From Cricetomys ansorgei (taxonomy: Eukaryota > Chordata > Mammalia > Rodentia > Nesomyidae), in assembly GCA_026225945.1 (NCBI GenBank), contig JAMJFZ010000181.1, positions 3,596,001 through 3,660,000 of the forward strand: a stretch of DNA of 64,000 bases. The letters are read 5' to 3'. Both the position numbers and the translations under genes were made by a program. Positions 11,041-21,441 of the stretch are shown here, in pieces. Position 1 is the first letter of the stretch. Each line of letters starts with the position of its first letter. The notes below the pieces were generated by a model. That model was given only the letters and a program-made list of their open reading frames with translations, was not told where the DNA came from and searched no databases.

Positions 11041-12820
11041 CACATGCACAGTCACAGGCTTTCTGAAAAGAAATGTCGTGACAACTTGATTAATTGACTG
11101 TAGTAAAATAAACTGCTGATCTCTGTCTACACATTGGAAGGACATCCAGCTGCCCCTCATCGGTGATCCCAGTGTGTCAGCTAGTCGTCTCATGACACAC
11201 CCAGTCAGTTGGGTCACAGTGTCCTGTCTGTGATACGATCACAAAAGTTCCATCTAGACAGAAATAGAACAATTTATTGCCAACTTGATTTTCATATTAA
11301 AAGAAAAAAACTAAAGATAAAGGTAGTTGGTATTGGCTTTTAAGAGACACATCTGGCAAGTTTTGGGCTCAAAGCCAGATATTTCTGTTCTTGATTATTT
11401 GTACCGTTTTGCAGGCTTTGATATTTTGAAATTACTGTGCACTGGATAAAACTGACTTTCAGAAAGTTTTTAGGAAAAATCTTTTGCTGAAATGCAGCTT
11501 GGTATTTTCAGTCCACTATTACAGATGACAACATAGAGAAAAGAACAGCGAAGCAGCGAATCTGAGGATGCATACTCCTTCTTGAGGAGGGTCCCACCAT
11601 CACTTTCATCAGCTGCCCTTTCCTTCACAAAACAATGACTTAAAGGATGCTGAAGACATTTAAAGGTATAATTGTTACGTTATTTCACTTAAAAAAGATA
11701 ACACAAGTTGTCTTTAAATATATATTATCATTTTCTTCTTTAATAATAGAATTCCTAATTTTAACTTGGCACCTGGCTACCCAGAATAAAGGCTAAATAT
11801 CCCCATCTTCCTTCCAGTTACCTGCAACTAACATAAACTCTCATGGGGATACAGAGAAGAAATAATATACACACCATGATTACAGGGAAGGCATAACCTT
11901 TCATTTCCTTTTCCTATTCCTTGCTCATGTCAGTGTCTACGATGTCATTTATTTTGGACAATAGAGAAATTCTGAAGATTTAAAAGATGTCAGAAGACTG
12001 CACAGCCTGATACAACAGAATGATTTCACCAACTCTAGCATAGCTTTTTCCTATCTTGACTTTTACACAAGACAGAAGCAACCATTTACAGTGTTTTAAC
12101 TACTGATATTTAGTACTCAGTTAACAGCCACTGAGCATGGAGTGCTTTTAATTGTTTGCAAATTTTATACTATGAGTCAATATTTTATAACTACCAAACC
12201 TATATGCAATAAATATATGCTCTGCTGTGTAAAGGTCTGGTGGCCTTGGGATTTACCACTGCTACTGTATGTTGCAGGAGAAGGCTTTTTTTCCCATTCA
12301 GAGTCCTTATTATGGCCTATAACACCTGACTCCTCCCTGCAAATAGTGTCTCTCTGACCTCCCTCAATTATTCTGGTAGATGCTGTCAAATATGGCCTCT
12401 TAGCTTTTCTTCAATATTCCAGATACGCTTGGTGCCTGTCTTGTTTTGTTTTTGTATTCTTCTGCAACAAATGTCTTCACTTGGTAATCTGCATATGGTA
12501 ATCTGATTTCCAGAATTTAAAAATTCTACTTAATTGTTTTCTTTTCATTTAGTCCTCCATGATTACTTTAATAAATTTCATTTTCTATTACCTGGCACAT
12601 GCATATTCTTTGTATTCTTAATTGCTTTCGGTCCATCACTTATTCGAGGTTTTCCTCTTCACTGAGATAATAGCCTCTGGTGAATGTTTGCTGAACGGGT
12701 GCATGACTCAGCATGTTATAATAGGTATGAATAAGCTCATAACTAATTAAGGGTGATTATATTATGGTGATAATTCACTATACAGGAAATATATTCTTTC
12801 TTCTAGAGGTAAAATCTTTT
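11041..12820. other. Unique non-coding stretch, no gene seen
   Basis: No confident repeat. About 11758-11825 (ACTTGGCACCTGGCTACCCA then AATAAAGG) faintly resembles an old LTR segment. Opposite-strand frames overlap at 12142-12389 with no recognisable product. A TGACTCAGCA core (12704-12713) sits near the end. Confidence 0.5.
12704..12713 (+). promoter_or_regulatory. NF-E2/antioxidant-response-like core TGACTCAGCA
   Basis: An exact TGACTCAGCA, the known core bound by CNC-bZIP/small Maf dimers, preceded by GCA. A single 10-bp match is weak evidence by itself and no promoter is visible nearby. Confidence 0.25.
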
Positions 12821-12846
12821 TTTTGGTTTCTTTGTTTGTCTTTCTT

Positions 12847-12984
12847 TGAGGCAGGGTTTCTCTGTGACCTCTGGTAGTCCTGGAACTCACTCAGTAGACC
12901 AGGATGGTCTCGAACTCACAGAGATCCACTTGTCACTGCCTCCCAACTGCTGAGACTAAAGATGTATACCATCACCGCCTGACA
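12847..12984 (-). mobile_element. B1 SINE
   Basis: The plus strand shows AGGCAGGGTTTCTCTGTGAC, CTGGAACTCACTCAGTAGAC, CAGGATGGTCTCGAACTCAC and ends ATCACCGCCTGAC, the antisense B1 layout. T-rich (TTTG/TTTC) sequence before 12847 is its decayed A-tail. Nearly full length with scattered substitutions. Confidence 0.93.
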
Positions 12985-13160
12985 AGGTAAAATATTTTCA
13001 ATGGTACTATATAACTTCTAAAATTCCACATACTAGTAGGCAAAGCTCATTCATTCATCAGCATGTTTAGGTTTCTTAGCATATTCCTAATCTCTTTTTG
13101 TTTTGCATTTTAAAATTAATTGAAAATTTTGTACAATGCATTTTGACCATATCCAGCCTC

Positions 13161-13498
13161 TGGTGGTTTAAATAAAAATGATTCCCATAATCCCATAGGT
13201 AATAGCACTATTAGGAGGTGTGGCCTTATAGGAGTAGGTGTGGCTTGGAGGAAATACGTTATTGGGCTTTGAGGTTTCAGATGCTCACTACTGGATCCTG
13301 CTGCCTGCGGCTCTGGATGTAGAACTCTCAACTCCTCTCCAGGACCATATCTGCCTCCATGCCACCATGCTTCCCACCATGATGACAATGGTCTAAACCT
13401 CTGGACTGTAAGCTAGCTCCAATTAAATGTTTTCCTTATAAGAGTTGCCATAGTAATAGTGTTGGTTTACAGCAGCAATAGAAACACTAACAAAGACA
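13161..13498 (+). mobile_element. Solo LTR, ERVL-MaLR type (MT-like)
   Basis: It starts TGGTGGTTTAAATAAAAATG and ends CTAACAAAGACA. Diagnostic blocks in order: AGGAGGTGTGGCCTTATAGG, GATGTAGAACTCTCAACTCC, CCACCATGCTTCCCACCATG, AATTAAATGTTTTCCTTATA (TATA/poly(A) region). Length of about 338 bp suits a full MT-type solo LTR. Small frames reading through it (13116-13388, minus) are incidental. Confidence 0.88.
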
Positions 13499-14190
13499 CA
13501 TCACTTCTCCCAAATTCTCCCAGATCCCTTCCTTCCCTACCCTCTAATTTTGTATCTGCTCCTTTAAAAGCAACAATAACAAAACAAAAAACAAAACAAA
13601 ACAATGAAATAAATCCATCAAGTCCAGTGTGCATTGTCCATATAATCTTAGATTTGTGGACATTGATTGGAGCATGGTTGACCTAAAAGGGGCTACCCTT
13701 AAAATATCAATTGTTCTCCCAGCAGACAATGGAGCCTCGGGATGGGGCTTCATACCAACCTTCCTCCTCCATGCTGGGTTTTTGTCTGGTTTGAGCTAAT
13801 GTAGACCTTGTGCATGCTGCCACAATCACTGTGAGTTCATATGTGCAGCTGCTCTGCTGTCTCCAAAAAGTAGTGTATCCTTTCAGTTTTTAATTCTCTG
13901 CATTTTGGCCACTTGTGGCTCTGTGTTAATCACCATGTACTTCAAATAGAAGCTTCTCAGATGAACGTTGAGAGATGCACTAATCTATGGGTATAATGAT
14001 GTCATTAGGAGTCAGTTCAGTTCTGTGCCCAAAGTTAGCAGAATAATAGTAGTAAGTTTCCTCCTATAGCCTACAAACTGTCTGACTATAGGTTCTTAGC
14101 CCAATAATGGTGTCAGATTGGGATACATCTTGTGGAGGGGGACTTAAATGGAATCAGAATGTTATTAACTAAATTTTAAGTGTAGTGGAA
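13499..14190 (-). mobile_element. Rodent L1-type (Lx-like) UTR block, antisense
   Basis: Begins with C-rich 'ttctcccagatccc'-type sequence, an AAAACA-rich tract (13568-13610), then ATCAAGTCCAGTGTGCATTG, CTTGTGCATGCTGCCACAAT, CACTGTGAGTTCATATGTGC, GTGTTAATCACCATGTACTT and GATGCACTAATCTATGGGTA. This order belongs to a very abundant rodent dispersed repeat that I associate with old L1 sequence in antisense. That it is a repeat is more certain than the L1 label. Confidence 0.65.
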
Positions 14191-14478
14191 ACCGATAATT
14201 TTATACTGCATTTGTGCTCCAGAAATACGGTGTTATTTGCATTTATACATCAAATTATAGCTGACACTGAGTACTAAGTGCTGGGGCTAGACGAGAAGTT
14301 AGAAGCAGACATTTTTAGGTTGCCTTCCTTCATGTAGAAACTCTGGTTTTACAAAAGTGAAACCCACCCTTCCAGGTGTTGGGTGCAACAGAAATATCAA
14401 AGCTGGTTTGTTACTATATCGGGGTGCTGCTCTGCATGGGTTCTTGCTGTCTATTGTTGCCACACTGCTTGCTGCATG
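14191..14478. other. Unique short stretch, nothing recognised
   Basis: Sequence between the L1-like block and the CA microsatellite. No gene or repeat recognised. Confidence 0.5.
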
Positions 14479-14494
14479 TCACATACACACACAC

Positions 14495-14540
<46 letters not shown>

Positions 14541-14560
14541 ACACACACAGACATACACAT
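14479..14560. repeat. (CA)n microsatellite with interruptions
   Basis: About 80 bp of CA repeats broken by TACA and GACA units. It generates three overlapping plus-strand frames (14357-14774) full of His-Thr dipeptides, which are artefacts of the repeat. Confidence 0.97.
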
Positions 14561-14900
14561 CTTGTGTCTGTGCTCAGCATCATTCTGTCATGTTCCCGTT
14601 CTACCAGAGCTGGTTATCTTTCCCCTGGAAATCTTGATTTTTATCCCTATTGGAATCTCCCTCAATCTTGTTCTTTTTCTTACATACTGGAAACGACTTC
14701 ATTCCTGCAACAAATTCAGTAACCTGTTAGTCTTAAATACTATCCTGCTACCACCAAGAATCAAGGAAAGCTAAAACTGTTTGAGTTTGACTCTTGAAAG
14801 GAGTCAAAGGAATCTCAGAAGAGTTTTAAGAGTTCTGTCAGTATTAGGAAATCTTTGAAATGGGCAACAAGATCATTAGGTTTTTGAGATGGTACAACCT
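14561..14900. other. Unique short stretch, nothing recognised
   Basis: No repeat or gene recognised. The open frames entering it start in the CA tract and are not supported as coding. Confidence 0.5.
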
Positions 14901-15276
14901 TGTATTAGTTAATTTTCTATTGTTGTGATAAAACACCATGACCAAGGCAAATTATAGAAGAAAGAGTATATTTGAGCTTATGGGTCCAGAAGGATAATAC
15001 TCTGTCATGATAGGGAACCACAGTAGCAAATAGCAGGCTGTAGGCATGGTAATAGGGTTAGGAAGCCAAGGGCTTATATCTCAATTAATAGCTCAAAGCA
15101 GAGAAAACAAGTGGACATGGCAGGAGTCTTTAAACACCTGAAGCCCCTCTCTTGTGGCATACTTTCTCCAAGGAGATCATAACACCACCTAATCCTCCCC
15201 CAAAACAGCATCACCAACTGGGAACAAGTGTTCAAATATATGAGCCTATGGAGGATATTCCCATTCAAACCACTAT
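14901..15276 (-). mobile_element. Solo LTR, ERVL-MaLR type, minus strand
   Basis: Plus-strand order is the reverse of an MT-like LTR: TTGTTGTGATAAAACACCAT, GACCAAGGCAAATTATAGAA, a 'cttatgggtccagaaggataa' region, AACAAGTGTTCAAATATATG, GAGCCTATGGAGGATATTCC and CATTCAAACCACTA. The terminus corresponding to the LTR start (TGGTTTGAAT) is thus at the high-coordinate end. Confidence 0.82.
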
Positions 15277-15439
15277 TAAGCATTCCAAGGTTTTGTTTTG
15301 TTTTTTTCCCTTTGAGCTGTTTGTTGGAAAATCACTTGATAATAATGCAAAATGATTCCCAACTTATAGCCCTAGCTCAGGTCACACAGCTCCTGTACTG
15401 ATCCAGCCTAGGCAGCCTAGAGTCAGGCAAAAACCAACA

Positions 15440-16650
15440 TAAGAAGTATATATGCCCACGATCATATCACAAGAATACAAATAATAGGAAAGCCCATGAT
15501 AGTATGCCCCTGGTCCACTAGTCCTAAAGAAATGTCCTTCAATGTGAGTAACCAGACAAACTCTAGGATACAGAATTTAAAAGAACGATTCTATTCACTA
15601 TCAAGATCTCAAGGAATTTACAGAAGCCCACAGAAAGATCAATAAACTTAAAGGGAATGTCAACAAAGCACCCGAGGGATGTCTAAGAAAGCACAAATAC
15701 ATAACTGAAAGAGACGATGAAAGCAATACAGGATTTGAAAACCGCAACCAGTGAAGAGGGAGAAATGTTGCAAAGAACCCAAGCTGAAATAAAGGAGAAT
15801 TGGAAAAACTCAATTATCCAATTAAAACACGCGGAAGAAAGCCTTCTAAGTAGAACGGAGCAAGTAGAAGATCGAAGGTCAAGACTTAAAGATAAGTAAA
15901 GGAATTGGATAGTGAAGCAAAGAATATGGGAAAAAATTAAACACATGAAAGGACCATGTAGGAATTATGGGATATCATAGTAAGAATATATCTTCAAATT
16001 ATTGGCATAGAAGAAGGAAAACCCCAGGTCAGTGGCATAATTTATTCAGCAAGATTGTTGAAAAACTTACCCAAACTAAGGAAACACACACCCATACAGA
16101 CACTAGAAGCACACAAACATCAAATGGTCAGGACCTGAAAAGAAAATCTCCATGGTATATTATTGTTCAAACACTAAATATGCAGAATAATGAGTGAGAA
16201 TTGAAAGCTGAGAGGCACATATAAAGAAATATTCAGCAGAGAAGTTAGATTCTCAGTAGAAACTTTGAAAGCCAAAAGAGCCTGGAGATATGTACTCCCG
16301 GTTCTAAAGGACTGTGGGTGACCATCTAGATTACTGTGCCCAGAAAAACTATTTATTGTAGTTAATGGCAAGAGAAAAGCTTCCCGCAGTTTGAAGTGAT
16401 TCTGTTGATTATGAAAATAGATATAATTAAAATACAGAAGCCATAAAAGAATGTCAATGAATCTAATAAATACGAATCCGAAGAATCCAGATTTTAAAGA
16501 TTTTTTTGACAAATAATCAAAAGCTGACCAAAGAAACAGAAGAAAATTATAAGTTATTCTCCTAGGAGTAGAAAAAGAAGATGCATTAAAATTTATAGCA
16601 AAGGAACTCTTACAAAATGCAGCATGAGTAAGAGGGAAATTCCTGAATTG
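15440..16650 (+). mobile_element. HAL1-type LINE relic with ORF1-like remnant
   Basis: HAL1 elements are half-LINEs that carry an L1-like ORF1 but no reverse transcriptase. Here the plus strand is A-rich and reads CTCAAGGAATTTACAGAAGC, AACACTAAATATGCAGAATA, TCAGTAGAAACTTTGAAAGC, AAAAGAGCCTGGAGATATGT and ATTACTGTGCCCAGAAAAAC in the HAL1/L1 ORF1 order. A remaining 60-residue frame (15717-15899) is Glu/Gln/Lys/Arg-rich, like the ORF1 coiled coil. Stops and frameshifts interrupt the rest, so it is a dead copy. No ORF2 follows. Confidence 0.75.
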
Positions 16651-17519
16651 AAAGAATTATAATTATATTACAGCCTTCAAGATCCATTCATTATAACTAG
16701 TTGACAAACTTTTCAGTGGATTTAAAAATGCAGAAGCTAATTAGAACTGGCTGAGACCTGAACACCGTCATGGACATCGGAAAAGAGATAAACACTGGAT
16801 AATGAATTGGAAGCACAGCAGGAGTGAGTAACATTCTTGTGAGTTTCATTTGGGGAGTAAATTAAAGTGGAATAAATGTAACAGTAAATAGTAAAGACAA
16901 ACATCTCTTACTCAGATACTGAATTTGTACTATAGAGTACATTTTAAAGGCCACTACATAAAATATTGATCTGCTAAACACAGTGTGCCCTGTGATAAAA
17001 TGAGTGACAACCAGTTAGAATGAGCTATTAGGGATAGCATTTATGCTATATTTTCTGAGTAAGATGCAATTCTTTAATTTTTTTGTTTTGTTTATTAGTA
17101 TTTACTCTTTGGAAATTGTTGGGTGTGAATATGAATACATTGATTCTGGCTGCGTGTCGAGGGTTTATTGAATATAAGACACAAGTCCAAGTAATTTTTT
17201 TCTGTGCAGCTTCTTTAATCTTCTCAATAACTCCCAGACACAGCACCGGATTCCTCATGTCTCCTTCAATTATGCTAATGTGAGCATTCTACCTTATCTG
17301 CAACCACAGAAGCTAATCTCATCTGCTGTTTTATTTTCACCTTCTCTCCTTAGCTCTCCTCCTCCATATCTAGTAGATAGATACATGTTACATATTCTTT
17401 TACATCACCGAGTGGAAGACAATTATCTCCAAGTGTGAGACCATCATTTTCTTCCAGAAGGACTCTATCATATCCTAGTCATAATAGCTTTTATAACTTT
17501 TCAGCTCATATTTTGTGCT
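16651..17519. other. Unique stretch, no gene seen
   Basis: AT-rich sequence following the HAL1 relic; its first 200 bp may still be decayed HAL1 3' end. Overlapping opposite frames at 17046-17283 have no recognisable product. Confidence 0.5.
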
Positions 17520-17672
17520 GATTACTCTTCTATGTGTTCCCACATATTATTAAGCTTAGCCCTCCTAGTTTTGTGCTGCAAAGCATAGCCTCAGGCCTGA
17601 TACACAAATCAATGTCACATGGCTAGTAGGTGGCAGATCTGGGCTTAAAATCCTCTGACGTCAAAGCTGGTT
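17520..17672 (-). mobile_element. MIR SINE
   Basis: The plus strand has ATGTCACATGGCTAGTAGGT followed by GGCAGATCTGGGCTTAAAAT and TCTGACGTCAAAG, which is the reverse complement of the conserved MIR core and tRNA side ('...gccacttactagctgtgtgac...'). Preceding sequence with TTAAGCTTAGCCCTCCTAG matches its 3' side. An ancient mammal-wide SINE. Confidence 0.82.
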
Positions 17673-18245
17673 TAATTTTCTTAATATTCTAATTCCTAGA
17701 CATTGATATTGATGTCACTCGAGTATTCTGCACATATTCAAACATCTAAGTGAAATTTATTGCAATAGGTGTACAGATCTTAAGCATCTTATGGAGGATC
17801 CATAAGTCAAGATACAGAACATACAAATCACACGGAGAACTGCCTCACCCTGCTTCCAGCCAATCTCCATATGGGGGCAAAGGCTACTCTTGTTTTATTA
17901 TCATGGCGCTTTCCCTGCTCCTGAACTTCATTTACGTAGAACACTACTAAGTCTACTCATTTGTGACTTACCTATTACATCATTGTGTTTTTAAGACTCA
18001 TCTGTGCTACCAGAGTAACTCATTCTTTTAAATTTCATATTGTTCATATTTAGTTAACTTTTGTGTAGTTTCCAGTTATGCTAATATAAAGTAAATGCTG
18101 TGTTTTTTTTAAAATTTAATTTTCTGATTTTTGCTGCTACCTAATAAAACTTAATTTTAGGTATTGATTATGCATCCGTAACAATCTCTAAACTGAATTG
18201 TTTCTTATTATGGGCTAAGTTTATTTCCCCCAAATCATAAAGGTA
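17673..18245. other. Unique stretch, no gene seen
   Basis: AT-rich sequence with no recognised repeat. The 66-residue frame at 17750-17950 has no recognisable domain. Confidence 0.5.
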
Positions 18246-18480
18246 ATGGATTGGAATATAAGATCATGAAAGTCACGGTCAAATTTAAATGAGACCACTG
18301 AGGTCTCGCTGACTGGTTCTTATAAGACGGAAACCAGAGGCACCAGAGACAATCCATTGCCAACTTTTTCAGCACTTAGTGATAGAAGTGCTGGCAGCAG
18401 ATGTAGGTCTTGGTCCCTTGATTTCTGTCACTCCCACTTTCTTAGGTTTTGAAACGTTGTTAATGTGTGTCCTCACAGTT
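18246..18480 (+). mobile_element. Possible ancient LTR relic
   Basis: The segment with GAGACCACTGAGGTCTCGCT followed by GGTTCTTATAAGACGGAAAC and CAGAGGCACCAGAGAC resembles the 'cttataagaagagacaccagag' block of old mammalian MaLR/ERVL LTRs. Termini were not found, so family and strand are tentative. Confidence 0.35.
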
Positions 18481-18718
18481 ACTAGTGGTGCCTTCTCAGT
18501 GAATTTACTCTTTTAACCATTTCAGTGCTTTAGACTTAGTATTTACATGCCATATAAGTGTTTTCATTTTCTTTTATTTTTTTCATGTTTAAAAATATCT
18601 TCCTTATGAATGAAATATAAACAGTTTTACCTTACTTATAAGGTTTCAACTCCCCTACTCCAGTGTTGAGGATAAATCTGTAAAGTGATTAATCGGTCTT
18701 TACATAGAAATTTGCAAT
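18481..18718. other. Unique short stretch, nothing recognised
   Basis: AT-rich sequence between the possible LTR relic and the CTTC microsatellite; no gene or repeat recognised. Confidence 0.5.
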
Positions 18719-18783
18719 TTCCTTCTTCCTTCCTTCCTTCCTTCCTTCCTTCCTTCCTTCCTTCCTTCCTTCCTTCCTCCTCC
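18719..18783. repeat. (CTTC)n microsatellite
   Basis: About 60 bp of near-perfect CCTT repeats ending in CTCCTCCTC. It directly precedes the A-tail side of a minus-strand B1, so on that strand it is a (GAAG)n tract grown from the B1 tail. Confidence 0.97.
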
Positions 18784-18799
18784 TCAACCTCCTCCTAAT

Positions 18800-18940
18800 T
18801 TTCTAGACAGAGTTTCTCTGCTGTAACTCTGGCTGTCCTAGAACTCACTCTGTAGAGCCCGCTGGCCTCGAACTCACAAAAGTACACCTGCCTCTGCCTC
18901 CTGAGTGCTGGGACTAATGGCATGCACCACCACCACCTGG
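18800..18940 (-). mobile_element. B1 SINE
   Basis: Antisense B1 landmarks on the plus strand: AGACAGAGTTTCTCTGCTGT, GTCCTAGAACTCACTCTGTA, GCTGGCCTCGAACTCACAAA, CTGCCTCTGCCTCCTGAGTG, and GCATGCACCACCACCACCTGG at the 5' end of the element. Nearly full length. Confidence 0.94.
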
Positions 18941-19040
18941 ATGAAATTTGCAATTTTTAAAATTTAGCCTCATACAGTACGTTTGACCCCAACACCCCTG
19001 TCCCGCCAGATTCCTCACTGTGCTTCCCCTCAGAAAAGAG
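18941..19040. other. Short unique spacer
   Basis: About 100 bp between the B1 and the first L1 3'-UTR-like unit; nothing recognised. Confidence 0.5.
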
Positions 19041-19785
19041 CAAGCCTTCTAAAGTTACCAGTCAAACAGGGCATAAGAAGATAGAACAAGTCCATCAAGG
19101 ATGGACAAGGCAATCCTACAGAAGGAAAAGGGTCCTAAGGACAGGTAAAAGTGTTAGAAGCCAACTCTCTGCAACTTTTAGGCATCCTACAGAAATATCA
19201 AATCAAACAGCCTTAACACATGTGTAGAGGACCTAGCATAGACTCATGTAGGCTCTCTTCCTCATGGTTCCTCAAGTTCCACTCAATGCTTGGCCACAGG
19301 CCTTTGCATATATTCCCATAAGCTCCTGGAGGAAGCCTTTCTGATAATGATTGAGCTAGGCATGGATCTATAAGAATAGCAGAATACTGTTATGAATCCT
19401 CTCCTGGCCAGTCCTGGCCAGTCCTGCAGTGTCAGGCATGGGCTCTCTTCCTTGGCCTTGGGTTCTGCCCTTGTATTGCCCCAGCAGATCCTGCAGAAAA
19501 GATAGATTTTAGATCAAAGGTTTGGCTGGGTTGAACTGGGTGCCCAGTTCTACCCCTGGAAGTCTTGCCTGGTTACAGAAGATGGCTCATTCTTCATTAT
19601 TAGGGTCCTTGCCAGGGTCACTCTCATAGATTCCAGGGAGTTTCTACTGTACTAGGTCTCCAGATCACCCCCAACTCTGGCCATCTTACCTTATATTCTC
19701 TCCCTCTTTACTTATCCCTCCTTCTATACTGGTTCCTCCTGCTCCTATTCCTGTCCTAGACACTCGTGCCTATATCAAGGGTGGT
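19041..19785 (-). mobile_element. L1 3'-UTR-like unit A, antisense
   Basis: Antisense rodent L1 3' sequence: ATCAAGGATGGACAAGGCAA, GGACAGGTAAAAGTGTTAGA, GTAGAGGACCTAGCATAGAC, GTGTCAGGCATGGGCTCTCT and ACTGTACTAGGTCTCCAGAT. Block order is the same as in unit B immediately downstream (19790-20600) but the two have diverged clearly. It carries no open frame of interest. Confidence 0.75.
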
Positions 19786-20677
19786 CTAGGCAACCCAGAA
19801 GGCACAAAAAGGTCCCAAATTTAGGTAAAAGGGTCAGATACTCCCCACACTCCAGTCTGTAGGAGTTTTGCAAGAACACCAATCCAGATAGTTAAGATAT
19901 ATTTAGGGGACCCTTCAGGTTCCATGAATGCCTCTTTCGTCTCTGTGCTAGTTATCTGACACTGGGGTTTGTTCTCCTGGTGTCCTCCATCAATCTGGTA
20001 TCTAAAATCCCTCCTCCCCTTCTTCTGAAGGGTTCCCAGATCTCTACACAATGTTTGGCCTTAGACCTCTCCATATGCTCCCATCAGCAGCTAGAAGGGC
20101 CCTCTCTGATGAGGACTAGGCTAGGCACTGATCTATGAGCAGAGCACAACATCATTAGAAATTATCTCCAGGCTGTCTAGTCTCTAGTTCCTAGCCTGCC
20201 CTGCAGTTTCAGGCATGGGTTTCCTCCTTTGGTATGTGGTTCTGCCCTCTCATTGTTGCAGAGGATCCTGCAGGGAAGATAGACCATAGTTTGGAGATTT
20301 TGTGGCTGGGATGGTGTTTCAGTCCCACCACTGGAAGCCTTACCTGGCCTCAGCAGATGGCCTGTTCAGGCTCCCTATCTCCAAATACTAGAGGATCTTG
20401 CTAGGGTCTCCCTCATAGATTCCATTTCCAGTGAGTTTCCACTGAACTAGGTCTCTTGATCACCCTCTAAGTGTTCCCCAATTCTGGTCATCTCTCCATA
20501 TATCCTCTCTCTCCATCACTCTCCTCTTCCTGGTCCCCTATAGTCCCACTCCCATACTCCCTAAGCCTACCTGAACCATCTGTACTATTTCCACTTTACT
20601 AGGGAGATCCCTGTGTTCCCACTGGGACCCTCCTTGTTACATAGTTTCTCTGGGTCTGTGGATTGTATTATCTTTGT
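19786..20677 (-). mobile_element. L1 3' UTR (unit B) and end of ORF2, antisense
   Basis: Antisense L1 3' region: TTTAGGTAAAAGGGTCAGAT, GTTTCAGGCATGGGTTTCCT, ACTGAACTAGGTCTCTTGAT, then ACTGGGACCCTCCTTGTTAC and TCTGGGTCTGTGGATTGTAT, the known junction region of rodent L1 ORF2 and 3' UTR. It runs straight into an LTR insertion at about 20678, beyond which the ORF2 sequence resumes at about 21442. So unit B belongs to the same element as the ORF2 remnant. Confidence 0.82.
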
Positions 20678-21441
20678 TCGTTGTGTAGAGGAATAGGCCT
20701 GGGTGAAAGCTAGGAAGGTTCTATATTCCAAGGCTCTAAAATTAGAGGCCTGTGTGATCTAGATGGAATGTAGAAAGAATGTTAAGAATTGGTACAGACC
20801 TTTAATCCCAGTAAAGTGGTGGTAGCAAACATCTTTAATCCCAGTACCCAGAAAAGCAGAGGCGGTCCATGCCTTTAACCCCTAAGAAAAACAGAATGTG
20901 GAAGCAGACACAGGAGCAGAAATCAGTGTCACACGGGAAGTGACCTCTGAGATGAATCAGAGTGAATGACAGGCAAAATGACTAATCAGAGGAAGAGTTA
21001 GCAGAGTCAGTCAGAGAGAGGACACGCCCCCCACTCTCACTATAAGGTGGGCTCTCAGCTCAGAGCAGTGAGTTACAGAGTCAGCTAAAGGTCAGTTTCA
21101 AAGAGGAGTTATAGTGATTAAAGAGTCAGTTATATAGTCAGTTACAGAGTCAGTTACAGGAGGCAGAATTGAGCAGTGAGAGCCCACAGAGACACAAAAG
21201 CAGTCTGAAGAGTATGAGCTCAGAGGATGCTAGTCTGGGTGGCTCAGTCAGCAGTGGAAGCTTAAAAATTTGAGATTGTGTGGAGGCTGAACCCCTCCTG
21301 TTCTAGACTTAAGAATGGATTGCATGGAGGCCTAAATGCTCCAGGGCACCAATGCTAACGACTGATTTTTTTTTTAATTAGGAAAAGAATTAAAAGCCTT
21401 TGCACCAAAACAAAATCTACACCTGGTGACTCTACATCTAC
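20678..21441 (+). mobile_element. Solo LTR (ERV, possibly muroid ERVK/mysTR-like) inserted in L1
   Basis: A block of about 764 bp interrupts L1 ORF2 sequence: TGTTCGTTGTG at the left, ATCTACA at the right, with L1 sequence '...ctt' on both sides consistent with a short target duplication. Inside are two CTTTAATCCCAGTA motifs resembling B1-type sequence (20801 and 20834 region), a GC-box-like CACGCCCCCC (21026) followed by CACTATAAGGTGGGCTC (TATA-like, 21040), and AGTCAGTTA repeats (21060-21165). No retroviral genes flank it. TATA order suggests plus orientation. Family name is a guess. Confidence 0.6.
21026..21050 (+). promoter_or_regulatory. TATA-like element with upstream GC-box in LTR
   Basis: CACGCCCCCC is followed about 8 bp later by ACTATAAGG. 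In an LTR this is the expected U3 promoter layout, with transcription to the right. Whether it is still active cannot be told from sequence. Confidence 0.45.

Noticed and set aside
10927..11217. 96-residue lysine-rich minus-strand frame
   Set aside because: The lysines come from an A-rich tract read antisense to the T-run at 10993-11040.
14357..14774. Three overlapping plus-strand frames of 84-132 residues
   Set aside because: All three read through the CA microsatellite and are rich in His-Thr repeats in different frames, a repeat artefact.
20678..21441. A full endogenous retrovirus
   Set aside because: Only an LTR-like block is present; no gag, protease, pol or env sequence was seen on either side, so it is a solo LTR.
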